Below are positions 14,695 through 29,600 of a stretch of DNA of 64,000 bases, piece after piece. The position numbers and the translations under genes are program-made. The notes below the pieces were generated by a model. That model saw only the letters and a program-made list of their open reading frames with translations. It searched no databases and was not told the origin of the DNA. The DNA is from Brugia malayi (taxonomy: Eukaryota; Nematoda; Chromadorea; Rhabditida; Onchocercidae): assembly GCF_000002995.4 (NCBI RefSeq), contig NW_025062475.1:12432687-12496686 (forward strand). The letters are read 5' to 3'. The number at the start of each line of letters is the position of its first letter. Position 1 is the first letter of the stretch.

Positions 14695-17600
14695 TTACCT
14701 AGTTATGGAAATAGCATGGAAGATCAGTAAACAAAACAAAAATGTGGAAAATGAGTAATTAAAGTTTCTAGATGAAGCAGCTCGTCTATAAGCACTAGCT
14801 TCTGCATCAAACGTTGACAATTCATAATCTTTGGTCCTCAGCTTACCTGCAAATGAATAATTAAAATTAAGTGGCAAAAAAAAGTTAATGAAACTGTAAG
14901 ATAATAAGAATTACCTCAAATGAAGAATTTGATTTCTCATTAAGAAATGAATTTAGTATTTTATTTCCTCTTTTTTTGCTTTTGTTTATGCATAGTTTTT
15001 CTGTTCATCAATCTTCTACAACTAATTGAATTTAAATTTTAGCTGTCCAACTTTACTAAGTTCAGCTGTCATTTTTCAGTGTCATTTATCTTATATTTAA
15101 AACAAAAAAAAAAATGACAGTTATTTACTTCTAAAAAAAATAAGTTTTCAACCAAAATGTATTGTTTTATTTCATTGCAAGCACTAGCAAAATCTGAAAA
15201 ATTTTTTTCTTTCTAAATAACTCTCAAAGAGTTTCCATTAAAATAGTAAGAAATTGGTTAGTTTTCAAATTTTTTAATGCAAATTTCAGGAGAAATATTA
15301 CGATTTTGGTTTCGAATTTTGAAAGTTAAAACATAAAGTTAGAAAAATGAATGAAATTACTCACCGAAATAACATTTTTCAATAGACATATCACCAATTA
15401 ACCTTCCCATTGTCGTATATCCGGTCACTAAAGGTTCCTCAATTATGCATAACTTTCCGTAATCAGTATCCTGCTTCAGGAATGGGAAAAAAACGTCCAA
15501 ATCGGTAGATTCACGGAAAACGAATGTCTGTGATGCTGGATGTGCCATTGTAGCACTATGCAACGTTGCAGTTAGCCTTAATTTGTTATTTTATAGTTCA
15601 AATATTATCAAATCAAAAATAAATAATAAATAAAAAATAAACAAAAGATGAAAATAAGTCAAAACTTTAATGAAGTGAAACTGAGAGAAAATTACTGCAA
15701 AATGTGGTAATCTATCAATGAATTGATGAAAAGAGTAATATAATTAAGCAGAATTGTAGTGGTAATGTATGTCTCTCTGTATGTGTGTGTGTATGTATGT
15801 GTGTTTATGTATGTGTGTGTATGTGTATGTGTGTGTATGTGTGTGTGTATGTGTATGTGTGTGTATGTGTATGTGTGTGTGTGTATGTGTATGTGTGTAT
15901 GTGTTTATGCTTAACTGAAAATTGTTTTAATAAATACAACAAATAGAGTAGAACTGATGAAGGTAATGGCAGCAAAGATTTTAAAAGTAAATTTCATTTC
16001 AATTTCTGTTAGATACTTTCATCCTTTTAATGATTATTCAACGAAATGCTTCTTTCAAAGTTATAAATTGGTGACATTACAGGTTAGGTAAGTAATTGAT
16101 ACTCATTACAGGTTAGGTAAGTAATTGATACTAATCAGATAGATTGGGAAAAGTAACAAAATATTAAGAATACTTTAACTAACTCTAAAGAGACTCCTAT
16201 CTATTGTAAATTTTATTAAAATAAAATGAATGTATCATTTTCAAATAGAAATTTCAATATTTCATAAATGAATTTACAGTAAGAAATTATTTGTCACTGA
16301 TGTCGTATTTATTATTGATGAAAAATTGAAATCGGTTTTTATTCTTTATTTTGCTCTTTCCTTAATTTTCAAGAAATTATCCAATTCTCTTCTCATTCCA
16401 TTTTCAAATATTTGATTAAAATCATTTTCGCTACGCATTTTTGCTTATTAATTCAATTTTTTTCTTTTCTTCTTTGAAGCATTGCTATCCATTTTAACAA
16501 ATTACAGTCGTAATTGTTAGTGGATGTCGTAAATCTGATGTGATAAGTAATTTGAGACATTTACAAATACAATTACTACCTTCTAAAATGATAAAATAGG
16601 ATTAGAAATTGACAAATATAGAAATGAAATTTTTAAATGATTATAGCATGTCCATGTTTATCATTTAAATATAATGGTTGTGAATAGAAATTATCACCTT
16701 TCATGAAAATTATCACCTTTAACTATCTTTGAAAAATTGCTTTCATATATGTTTTACAAATGAAAAATTTACATTTTTTTTTTCGTATTTTTTTCTTTTT
16801 TTGAATAATTCTTTTATTGCAGTTTTTCTAACCATCAGAAAGTCTTAATTTGAAAAATAAAATTAAGGTTAGCATGATTACCTGATTGGAAATTCAACAA
16901 TTGATCGTATCCGAAATTGCATTGCTGTGGATGAAATATCAATGATTTCAACGTCTGTAACACTTGTCTCAGCACTTTTCCCAGATCGATCAAGCGTACG
17001 TAATATTCGGCAATCAGTACCTGTGGATTCGTTGTGTCTATTGAAATTTTCCCATTCAACGCAAATATAGTACCATTGTCGTTCTCTTAAATCTGATATA
17101 CTCACCTGAAATAGGTCAAATGTTTTGTTTTTTTTTTTTTTTTTTGAAAATTTTTTTCAAAAATTTCAAAAGTACACATTAAAGGTATGATACTGTTTGA
17201 ACAAAACATGAAACCTGATCAGGTACTGGTATCATCTGGAAAACTTAATGAGTTCAGATCTCAAAATATTTGCTTTCCCATCTTCCTATCAACAATGAAT
17301 CCTATAGACTAAGTCTTTATAGCCAGATTACTGTTAACTCCGAGTGATAACAACTTTGTGTCTGATAAAAATGAATTTTGATTTATAAAAATTTAGCTGT
17401 TTAAAGTAATTTTTAAAATTTATAAAATTGCTACTTTTTTTTTCCCACCGCTCATTTTCCATAAAATCAAGAAATATTTATTGCTCGCATAATCTTTATA
17501 GCAATGATACAGACAACGGATATTAATTATATTGACGTCTCCCATTTTACTATATAATTATCAGAACGGATCCGTAACTTCCTTGTAGCCATTATGATAA

Positions 17601-20600
17601 TTATAGGCCGGCAATGCAGACTTTAATTTCCGGAACGGTCAATGCAATACTTAAAAGGATCATACCGCTGTGTGATAAAAAGAATCTTTTTTCGTCTTTT
17701 CTCTTTCTAATATTTCAATTTACACAAAAGAATGTCACAGAATTAATATTTCTTTTGAAAAGGTTAAATTTTTTTATTAATAGTAAAATTTATAAGTTTA
17801 CCTGTTTATCATTCCGGATATTGTCTGGGTAGGATATTTTAATAGCAGCAGATTCATCACTTTTTAATGGTATTGCAGTTATGAAAAGTGTCGGAATTTG
17901 AATTGGTGCAAGATAGGAATCCAAGAATGAATCCAATAATACAATCCGGAAACCGTGCTTTGTAGCGTCAACAAAATTTATAGCTCTGTAAATTTTTATA
18001 TTGGACGAAAAGATTTCAAAGAGTTGTAATTATTGAAGTATATTCAAATATTTTTAAAAATCAAAGAACTTGAAGCCAATTATATATCTTATATGCAAAG
18101 TGGTAAGTAACCCTTCCAAAGACATTACTTTTAAAATAATTCAAAAAGTTTTTTCATGGAATACATTTTTCGCATCAATGTAAAATTTTATTTCTATAAA
18201 ATTTCACTTTAAAAATTTAGAATTATTTTGGCATAACCAATTTGTTTTGTATAGAATTCGGCACCAAAAATGGTTCATTTTAGTAAATCATTCTGTTAAA
18301 GTGGTCGGATGAATTTTCCTCTTCGAAATGCTTTTTTTTTAATTTTCAAACATAATAAAGTAAATAATGTAAAGTTTAATTCGATTAATTTAATTCAATT
18401 TTGATTTAGTTTAATTCATTTTCAATTCATCTTGTAAATTCTTCTTATTACTGATTCATTTTTTTTTTCACCTCAACTTTGAAGTATTTATTTATTTGTA
18501 TAATTTTAATTGCATTTCTAACTTCAAGTGCATTTTTTTATTTATCAAATTTTTTTAATTGCACAAATTGAAGTTTTTTTTAAGTGACAAAGTATTTAAA
18601 ATTTTGCATAGCAAAATTGTTGTGAAAATAATTAGTACTAACTTGGTATTGACGAAAAATCTTTGGTACTTTGGATTGCCGCGTGATGAAACCAAGATAA
18701 TTGTAATGAAAACAAATGAAGCCGATATCAGATGGGTCATTGTTTATTGTTAGGATAAACAATAATCCTCTTTCGATGCTAACAAACAATATAAGTAGGG
18801 TAAGAAAGGACAACTGGGCGAGGTAGAAGTATCACCGGTAGTTTTGGCCACCAGAACCGATATTTCTGTCCAAGGGTGAAGTGAAGATTTATGAAGACAG
18901 GATGAAATGGATGGGTGAATGGATGGTTGGGTGTGGTTCGTTTTAACTGATAGTTGTCCAAATGTTTCGGAATTGTTACCGATTGATAGAGGAGGAATGG
19001 TCCAATAATAATAATACTTATCGGTCCCACTCTGATCACCGAGAATTTTAACTCTGAACTCAAATAACTGAAGTTAATTATTTGTTTGCATAAATGGGCG
19101 GAAAGGAGGAGCGGCTTTTCATTTGAAATATGCAAAGGCAATGGACAGTAATCAGAATGTGCTGGTCAAACTGATCGATTCCTGCAAATATTTAGTATAG
19201 TGATTCTGCCCAGAGCACATATGGAATTTGCATGCGATGATGATTAGACATTTGTGAGTTAGTTAATCCTAACCAATCAACGAGCCTCGGAGACAGTCAT
19301 TATGAAAGAAAAAGGATTTATCATATCGATAAGTTAGTTAATCCCATTGGTTAGTAATGTCTAAACAAAATGCAACCATCACATGTAAACAAATGAAATG
19401 AGATTCATAGTGAAGCTATAAACAAATAAACAAATTTGCAAAGTGATAAAGAAATTCTAAAATTAAAAAGTATAAGGAGAAAAAAAGGCAAAGTAAAGCG
19501 AAAAGATGGCAATATTGAAGTTTATATTATAGGACTGATTATTTGGAGGGAAATAATAATAATAATAATGGTGATATTAATAATTATAATAATAATAATA
19601 ACATTAACAATAGCAATAATAACATAATAATAATATAACATTAATAATAATAATAATGTTGATAATAATAATAAGAATAGTAATAGAATAGATTACCTGC
19701 ATCCTTTAAGTGGAATTTGCAAGATTTTACAACTTTTGTTTTAAATCATGCAATAGATAGTGTTTGCATTAAACAACTAACTGAGGAATGAAATTTAAAA
19801 TTAAAACGAGTGCAATTTTCAAAAATTACACTCTGAGCATTTAATCATTGCAAATTTAAGCACAAAAATTCTGTGCAAATAATAACATTTCAAAAGCTTT
19901 AATAATAATGTTAAATGGATGACAGATGTTGTCGAAAGATTAGACAATCGAGATTTACGACGCTATCAGCGAATGACAGATTATGACTTCCTATTGGCGA
20001 TTACTATGAGAGATTGTTTGCGTAATTGTCTTTTGCAAGCTTTTTATTAGATTTGATTTGATCTTCATCGCTAAGGTTACATTTACATATACAAATGTTT
20101 GGCTTCATTAGGCTATTCTTCCAAGAATAAATAACGAAGCCTAGGACACAGAGTATAATAAATTGTTGCATCATTCCGTTTTCTGTGGTATTATAATCAT
20201 TGCTATGAAAATTTCATGGAAAATATAGCAATATTCTTATTAAATAAAATTAACACAATTTGACAATGAATTTAAATGTGAAAAATATTTATCAAAATAA
20301 CTTCAACAAATGTCTCAATCGAATTGATGTGATAAAAATGTGACAGTCTTATAAAATTTGATAAGCGCGACAAAAATTTTTTAACTTGAACCAGTAATTT
20401 GATTTAATTTCCTGTACTGCTATGAATCAGAAAAAGCAAAAAAAAAAAAAAGGAAAATTCATTCTTTATTTCAAATGAAATTATGCGAATAATTTGATAT
20501 TGTAAGAAAGTATGACTTTCAGTTAAAAATTAATAAAATGTAATTCCACTATAATTTGATAAATTCATTTATTTATTGAGAAGTTTTCTCGGATAATTGA

Positions 20601-23600
20601 TATAACTTACTTGAGCTAATGAAAAAAATAATAAATAACAGTAAATTTTAATTATAGTAAATAAATGTAACACTAATGTTTGCATGCATTTGCTCTAATG
20701 TTTACGATTGAAGTAATGAATTCATTTTTGTAGAGCTGTAGAATTCTCGAGAATGGCAGATGGAAGATAATTCTCAAGAATGGTAGGTATGAAAGGATCA
20801 AAGTATTGCTTCTTGTGTTTATTCTATAATATTACATTATTAATGTCAATATATTCAAATACTTCTTGTGTTTATTCTATAATATTACATTATTAATATC
20901 AATATATTCAAATAGTGAAAAGGAAATATTATGTAAGTTAACAAGTTTAAAGATTAACTTTTACTTTTTTTTTTCCTTGTCAACGACTCTTTGTTATTAC
21001 TTTAATAAGTAAACAATACTTCTATTCTTGTTATTCATACGAATAATGTCACGTAAGAACAAAAATTAAAAGCAAAAGTGAAAAGAAATGATTCAGTGAG
21101 GCGTTCATTCAAGAAAAAACAAAAATGAAAGCTTATGGAAAGGATGTGAAAATGAATTATAAATAACAACCAGTTAAAAAGTGAGCTAAGAAGTGAACTA
21201 ATTCAAATTTCTTCGTGCCCTAAATGCAAACAAAACGAAGAAATGTTTTTTTTTTTTTTTTGAAATGATTTATGAAATGACTTTGAGAGAAGGAACATGA
21301 ATTTGAATGGAAGAAAAGCACTTTTCAAAATTTTCATTTTATTTTTAAATAGTATCGAGTTTACATAGTATAGAAATTTAACATAAAGAATGCTTTAATG
21401 TAAAAAATAATATTAGATTTAATTTTGTAACTTTCTTTTCACTTTGCTCAATTTAATTATTTCACGATTTTTTGTTATAATTATAAAATTTTGATTGCAG
21501 TATGCTTCTTCTATGATTTTATTCAAAATAAGATAATCATAAGAGTGTTGATATGCAAATGAAATGAAAAAAAAAAGCATTTTTATAGTGCTAAAAGCGG
21601 AATGCATGGCTATCTAATAATTAGGGCTTATAAGTCGATGTCGCATTTGTCACCACATTTTCCATGGAAAAGAAGAAAATAAAATTTCAAGAAAAGAAAT
21701 TCTGAAAAAAAAAAAAAAAAATGGAAATGAATTAGTTTCATTTCTTTACTTGTTTCCCTTTTGAAGCTGTAATAATAATGAAAAATTAATTAGTAAAAAT
21801 TTATAGTTGTGTGTCGGAGAAGACTCTTCCAAGAAGTAAAATTATCAAAGTTATAGAATTATAAGTGCATAGAATATTTCAATATATTAACATTCGACAA
21901 CTTTAAACAGAGAAAAAAAATGAATTAATGATTTCGGTGACTGTTTACATACAAAATTTTGAGTAAACAACAAAAATTGACAATGCATTAATATATTTCG
22001 ACATTTCATTTTCAATTTGTTGTAAGAAATTATTAGTAATAAAATTGAATTAACACATTGTATTGTATTTCCGATTATTTCTATCATCAATCAATAGCAC
22101 TCTATTTGATTATTCTTTCGTTATTTATTCGTCTCAAAAATTAATAATCATTGAGAACTTCTTGAAGTGATACTTAGCATCAAGAAAAACGACATATGTA
22201 ATTGATGACATGAATTTTTACGGGTAATTAATAATTACAAGTGGATGAACTTTGTGATAATAGCACCAACAAGGGACAAATGAATATGCTAACTGAAGAG
22301 AAGTAGAGATTGATGAAATTTTCGGAATAAAATTATTAAGGAATTAGGAAAAGAAGAAAATAATTGTAGGTCACAAGTATGATTGAGATTGAGAGTAATC
22401 TAACAAATATTCCCTATTACCATCATTTTCCTCTTATTATTATTATTATCATCATCATCATTATCATTATCGTTATTATTATGCCAATAGTTATTGCTCA
22501 AAAATTAATGAAATGTAGAAAATTATTGACTTCTACTTTATAATTATTAAATAATTAATAATAAAAAGTAACTTTCGTTTACTTTACCTAGAAACACTCT
22601 TTTTTATTAATTTCGAATGATAGAATCAATTTCTTTGTGCATAGAAAATTTTTGACAATTAAAATATAAATCTAACAGAATAATATGAATAGAGCATTTG
22701 ATATCTCACAAATAAAATTTGAACAATCTTTGCAATTTTTAAAAATTAAATGGTTAAATAAATAAGTGAATACACTTAGTAATAATATTGAAAAATGTAA
22801 ACCGTTGTTGGTATAATTCTTTTTACAATTAATCGGACAGCTCATTAAATGTCATTGCACCTTGTTGAACAGGTTCCTATAAAGGGTTTATTTGAAGGTA
22901 AGAAAATAACGAGTACTACATTCCAGGCTTTTTTTACAACTCTTTGAAAGTTTTAAATTCAGATAATGCAGTGTGATTCATATTTTTATTCTGTGAAGAA
23001 TAGTTGTAATAATATTACAATAAATACATTCCAATATTATCATAATTCCCTATCTCATTATCAGTATAGATTATAATAATTCAAAGGTAATAGAAATCTG
23101 CACAATTTTAAAATTAAAATATTTACATAATAAATAAGAAAAAAACTTTGAAAAAACTTTATATTTCTGAAAATAATTCTTTGCTATAATTTAAAATAGC
23201 AATAGATTTTAATAAATATATAAAAGTATTGTTCGTGAAATTTAAATAAATTAACATTCTAATTGTTATAAGTACTAGATTTATAATTTTTTAGCAATAT
23301 TTTGTGGTGAAAATAAAAAATTTTTGGTCAAATTTTTAAAAAAAGTTACAAAAATTTTTTGAGTAAATAAAAGACAATTTATTCAATATTCGATGATGTC
23401 AGATAAAGCAATAATCTTATTTTATATTATCAAATAATAATTCAACTTCGTAGAGTTTCTATCACTAAAAACTACACATTGCAAATTAAAATCAAATTAA
23501 TCAAATTTTTTCAAAGCCATAAATGATATATGTCTTTTTACTAATATCTAATTAGTATAATTGCACTGAAACAGCAGCAAGATAAACTAATAGGTTATAA

Positions 23601-26600
23601 TTGTTATTTAATTGCATATCAATTACTTCCTATTGATTTAAGTTATGGTAATATTATCACTTCAATCATAATATAATCATTTCAGATCAGATATAACTGC
23701 CATATTGAGCTTATCATTCATTACTATCACATTGTTTACCCTCTGATTATTTGAAGTAGTGAGCTACCGTAACACAGGTCACTTACATTAACTGAACTGA
23801 ACTGAACTGAAGATGAATTAGTTGAAGATGAAAATTCTACATGAAGTGAGGAGCAGCTGCACAACATAAATGTTCAATTGATGGATGATGATGTATGCGA
23901 GATAGTTGAAAGTACAGAATAAATACATTGGACATTAAAGGTGAAGACAAAATAGTCTGAGTAACATTGATGGAGAAGAGCAGGTGTGGCCAAATGTTTG
24001 TAAAAGCCTAAATTGTTAGTTGCTTGGCTCACATTACAAACACAATAGAACAAAGCAATCTCCAAAAAGGATCTTACGATGAGGTTATAAATAAATTCGG
24101 TGCATCTCTTTTCATTGTAAACAATCATTTGGTAATATATATCCATGTCCAAGTAAACAAGCATATTTTATCGATTTATCAATGATCAATTTTATTGGAA
24201 TTACTTTTAAAACATTTGAAATATAACATTGTTATATGGTTGAATTGTTTAAAATTACTTCCTGAAGCTTTTAAAACCTTATAATTTGAATTAAAGTATT
24301 TAATGCCAATCATTTTGTACATTAATCTAACAATCATAAAATTAAGTCCATGAATTAAGTGACATCAAATAAGAATTGTTGATTTAGCTGATTAATCCTA
24401 CATTCATCAAATATTTGCTTTGAAAGTTAAGGTAATATGGTAGCAATCAATCATATCCAGAGAAATACTATTTATCTAGATGACTTTAGTAGCTTCTTTT
24501 AGTTTTATAATAATTATATGATTTATAAATTTTGTTAAATGATAGTTTTGTTTTGAAAAAAAAAAAACAAACAAACAAACAAATGAAAGATTGACTTCAT
24601 TAAAATTACTTTTCTCTAATTCATTTTCTATTGATAATAATTTCATACTACTTATATCTACTATATTTGCATGGAAAGGTATGAAATTTTGAGCGCTTCA
24701 CTGCAAAAAGAAAAAGAGAAGAAAGTAATAACTAAATTGCATTTATTAGATTTCACTTTTGCTGTACGATAGTGGGAAGTGAAGTACATTAGCAGTAATT
24801 ATCCTGATCTTTCATTTCACAATTTATTTATACCTTGAAATCATAAGTAAGGTCATATTGAGGTGAATAGTGCAAGGATAAGAGTAAACAAATAATTAAG
24901 TTGGTTCAATTGTATTAAACCGATAATTTCGAGATGATTTTGGAGAAGGAAAAGAGAAACTTGCAATAATATTTTTGCAAATTTTAGCCAACAAAATGGA
25001 ATAATTGATGAATTCATTGATTACTGAATTTAAAAGTTAAAAAGTGCGCTTCAGAAAGAATTATTATTATTTATTTTATTTTTTGGAAGTCTTTTAAAAT
25101 GACAAAATTTCTTAACTAATTTATCCTTCAACTTTCTTGAATATTCAGAAATTATTGTTACCGTCTAGAACTAACAATTGAAGATGAAATAATGAATGTA
25201 ACATATTGAAATGCATTGATGTGTAAATTTTTAGTTCATCAAAATCGAATAACTAACAGTGTAACAATGCTCACACCTTTTCCTTTCTTCCCAAGCATTC
25301 ACATAAATTTCGTTAGAATCCTTTTTTTTTTTTTTTTTTTTGTCACTCGCCGAAATTTGCATATTCCCACTGAAATACAAACTTTAGTAATTCCGCTCCA
25401 TTAAACAAGCACATAGGATAATGCCGCCTCTGATGAAGTAAATATGATCGATCGGATGCTGACAGTTAGAGAGTCACTGAATGGATGGATGTATATGAGA
25501 TTTCACAAATAGCACACCAAGATGGGAAAGAATTGAATTAGCAAAAGAAAAGCCTGAAATGTACCAACAGGTGGCATCATTTGGCGGGACAATTTTCAAC
25601 TTATTCACTCATCAAACGTCCATTGATCTTTATTACGAACTGTTTGTCTCTTTGAAGTTAAAATTTCACCTTCAGCAATTTGAAATTTACATGAAATTTC
25701 AATCCTGAAACTATCAATGCGAGATGAAATATTCTTTATTGAAAGTACCACACTACCACTACCAGTAATTCAACTAATCCTAATATCGTATTGAGGATGG
25801 ATGAATTATGTCAGCGTGTTTTGCTTTCAGAAAATAGAAATTTGAACATTTATTATTTCTCAAAGCTTTAATAATATAAAATGTTTGCCACACAGTTTCG
25901 CTTATCTTTTCTGGTACCATTCGCTACCGATTTGTTGTTCTCATCCGGTTGTAATGCATTCGGATTTTGGGTTAGTTCAGGTAACAAACAAAAAAAGTCT
26001 TTCAAGCCAATCAAAAAGTTTAAAATTGGTTAAAAAAAAAAAACTGCCACTCAAAGCTAACTCTCTCTCTCTCTCTCTTTCTTCTTCCTCTCCCACGCCA
26101 AATCCCTTTCGACCTATAATTGCAGGTCCTCTATTCAATTGTCCGCTGTCAACAACTTGTCCTCTTCTCCTCAAGTTCAATTTATAATACAATTCGTATT
26201 CGTCCTTCTTTTTCATCTTCGTACCCATTATTTTTTCCACTCACTTATATGACAAATTGAAATGAGAAAAAAGCAAAAGGGAAAACTCATTTGAAATGAA
26301 ATTAGTAACAGCTTAGGAGAACTTTCCTAACTTTCCTAATTATATTTAATTGATGAAGAAAAAAAAAAAAAAAAACAATAACAACATTTTGTTCATTTTC
26401 CCTACCAGTAAATAATATTTCAAATGTACGATGTTACTGAGAGAGAAATGTAAGAAAAAACACATTTGAATGGGATGAATTCAATTTCTGCTGCAATTTT
26501 CTTTTTATAATTTTAACAATGAAATTTCAGTAGAATGAATCAAATATCGCTGTTCTTCTATGATATATGTCAAATGTTAGCTAATTAGATGAATTTTTTG

Positions 26601-29600
26601 CAAAAGATTTGATGATGATATTGCCAAATTATTCCAACTAATTAGTCTACTAGTTAAGATGACACATTTACTTTATGTAAGTTAATTTTTGGTATGTTTT
26701 AAACTACCAAATATTGATAAAAATTGAAAAGAAGGATGAAAAAATTTTAACGATACGAAAAATTTATTCCCATAGTTCGTGAGTGTACTGCTAATGCAAA
26801 GAAAATTAAGAATTGTCACAAGGAGCGTTGAATCGCTGAATTTTAACCTTACACTTTGTCATAAACAACAATGCAATGATTATAAATGAGTGAATGATAG
26901 AGTTAAAAGTAAAAAGAGATTTCAAATTGGAAGGCAAAAAAAAAATGTTATAATATTATCTTTGGCAAAACTGAAAAATTTTCTGCTGATAATACAAAAA
27001 AGCAAAATTCAGCTAAATACATTGAACTTAGTTAAATGTGAAACTTTTAAATTATCATATGAATTTAACTTTTCATTTACTCTAATGTTTCTAGTAATGA
27101 AAATGTGACGTGATGTTAAAATTTACGAGATTATTTGAATGATTGGTGATTTAGGATACACGTAGACGTGAAACAAAAGAAGACGTAACACAATATTATT
27201 GATAGGAGAAGTTATATTATGGAGAATTTCTCGATAAAGATGGATCCATGACTATAATTCATTTATTTTAAGCTAATATAAGAGTTTATTTTTAAAAAGA
27301 AAAAGAGAGAGAGAGCAAAAAAAGCCAGATAGTGGATAAATTTGTGAAGAAAAGAAGACAGAAAGAGATGAGAGAATTAATTTGAGATAAAGACAAGAAG
27401 AAGAAATTTAATTAGTAGGAATTGATTACATATGGAAAACATTGAAATAATAATTTAGATTATAATGTAATATAAAGAGAGCAAGAGATCTGGTGAAATT
27501 AAGTTAAATTTTAGTTCAAGGAGTAAATAGCTTTATTTGACTGCTATTTGACTTCACAATAAATTAGTTGGTTGAAAAAAGTTCACGTTCACGTTCTAAT
27601 ACGTGTCATACGTGAATGATTTTAGTAGAAGATAAAGAACATATAGAATATAATTTATCAAAATTGATGGCACTTATCAATTTCATACTCTTACGTCATT
27701 GTTGTAATCGCTAAAGCAAATTTATTGCAAAAAAATTCATTTCATACATTATTTATTTACAAGGCTAAAGCATACGATATATATCTCCACGTTATCGAAT
27801 TTTTCGTCCTTTGCCCAACTATCAATTTACATATATCAGTATTCATTGATTGCTAATTCTAGTGGATTATTGAATGAGAAAAAAAAAGAAGAAAAAGACG
27901 TTCCTTTATTTTTATTTTACTTTTATTAAAAAAAAAAAAAAATGAATCAACTAATTTTGTTAAATCCATTTTAGATTATCGAAGGCAATTAACTAAGTTA
28001 AAATGCTTTTTATCAATTCATATAAAGTTAGATCTTTCATAAGCTTTTAATCCATTGGCAATTTTTAGTTCGAAATGACAAATTGCATTAATACATTTCT
28101 AAGCAAAGTGAAATATTGTATGTGAAAAGAATTATGAAAATATAGTTGTATCATAAATTATTTTAAAAAAATTAAAAATATTTGATTTCATTGATAAAGT
28201 TTTTTGTTTATTCGCATATAATAATAAAATAAGTGAAGTTATTGTTATTTACCTAGCAAGTTATATGCATAGATCTTTCTGCATGACATAGATAGAAATA
28301 TGAATAATGAAAATTGTCATTCTTTAGTAGAAATTATTTAAAAAATTTAATTTGGCATGTGTCTGTCAATTAATCCTAAATTGATGATGCAAAAAGTGAA
28401 ATTTCTAGATAACATGACTAGAATTATAGCAAATTAGTTCGACGGCTAACATTTATACTAATTTTTGCTTTCGATTGATTAAAGTGTAATGATTCTCTCA
28501 GCTAAGAACTTAAATGATAGGAATTTCAGCTATTACAAGAAAAATGATTGGAAAAAATAAAACGAAATTGTATTGCATAACTTTTTTTTTTTTTTTTTGG
28601 TAGAATTAATTAACTTATTTGTTTGTGTGAAATTATGCAAATGAAATCATTGAATATAAATTATTAATTAAATTAAATAGTATCAAATTATACATGCTTG
28701 ATTGATGAATAGTAAAAGCTAAATTTAATTGTAGTATTTGATAAAATTCTATCTGTTATTAAATATTTTAAATTTGGCATAATTATAAGCAGCAAATTAC
28801 CATAATTTTAGTAAAGTAAAGCATTGCTTAGAATAATTAGCAATCTTTTGAGGTTATTTTGAGATGAAATTTATCTTTGTTTAGTTTTATTTTACTATAG
28901 AAAAGCACATATCAAATATCAAAAAACAAATAACAGAAATGTCTTTTTTTTTTTTTTACTTCGTAATAAACAATTTATTCTTCGTCCTCTCTTTATTGTT
29001 TGTTTTTACTTTCTTTTGCAAAATTTAATTAAAAAAAAAAAATGGAAAACAACATGAAAAATTAAAATTTACTTCAGTTTGTTAAAAAAAAAAGAGAAAA
29101 GAGAAAGCAAAAATCAATAAATAAACATTTGTTTTGCTAAATAGGAATCAGTGAAAGAAAAATAAATTGCAGAAATTTAGAGTTAACATAAAAAACACAA
29201 AGATAATTAAAAGGAATATTTCCCTGTATTAAATTTAATTGAGTCATTTCACTTCTATGAAATTTAATCAATTTATAACAGACATTAGAACAGCTATCAT
29301 CGATTATACGTCTCTTTTGTTGTCATTCAATTTTATGGCTAAAGACCATTTCTCAGTAAATTGCCATCGTTAGGCAACATTTCCATAAAATTGGCTATTT
29401 TTTTTACAACTTAAATCGTCCATTACATTTAGCATAAAAAGCGATAGATAGTAAATAAATAAATTAAAAAAAAAAAAGAAAAAAGCATAAAATTGAAATT
29501 GGATCTCAGATTGACATCAAACGTGGATCTCAAGAAAAAGAAATCCAAGTGATAGTCAATTCATTATGAGAGAGATATTTTCAGAAACTTTAAGTAATCA

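Noticed and set aside
18779..19141. 120-codon minus-strand ORF upstream of an FN3-like gene exon
   Set aside because: No suitable splice sites or phase to join the exon at 17985; composition looks like chance.
23874..24164. 96-codon minus-strand ORF
   Set aside because: No splice context, recognised motif or length beyond chance at this AT content.
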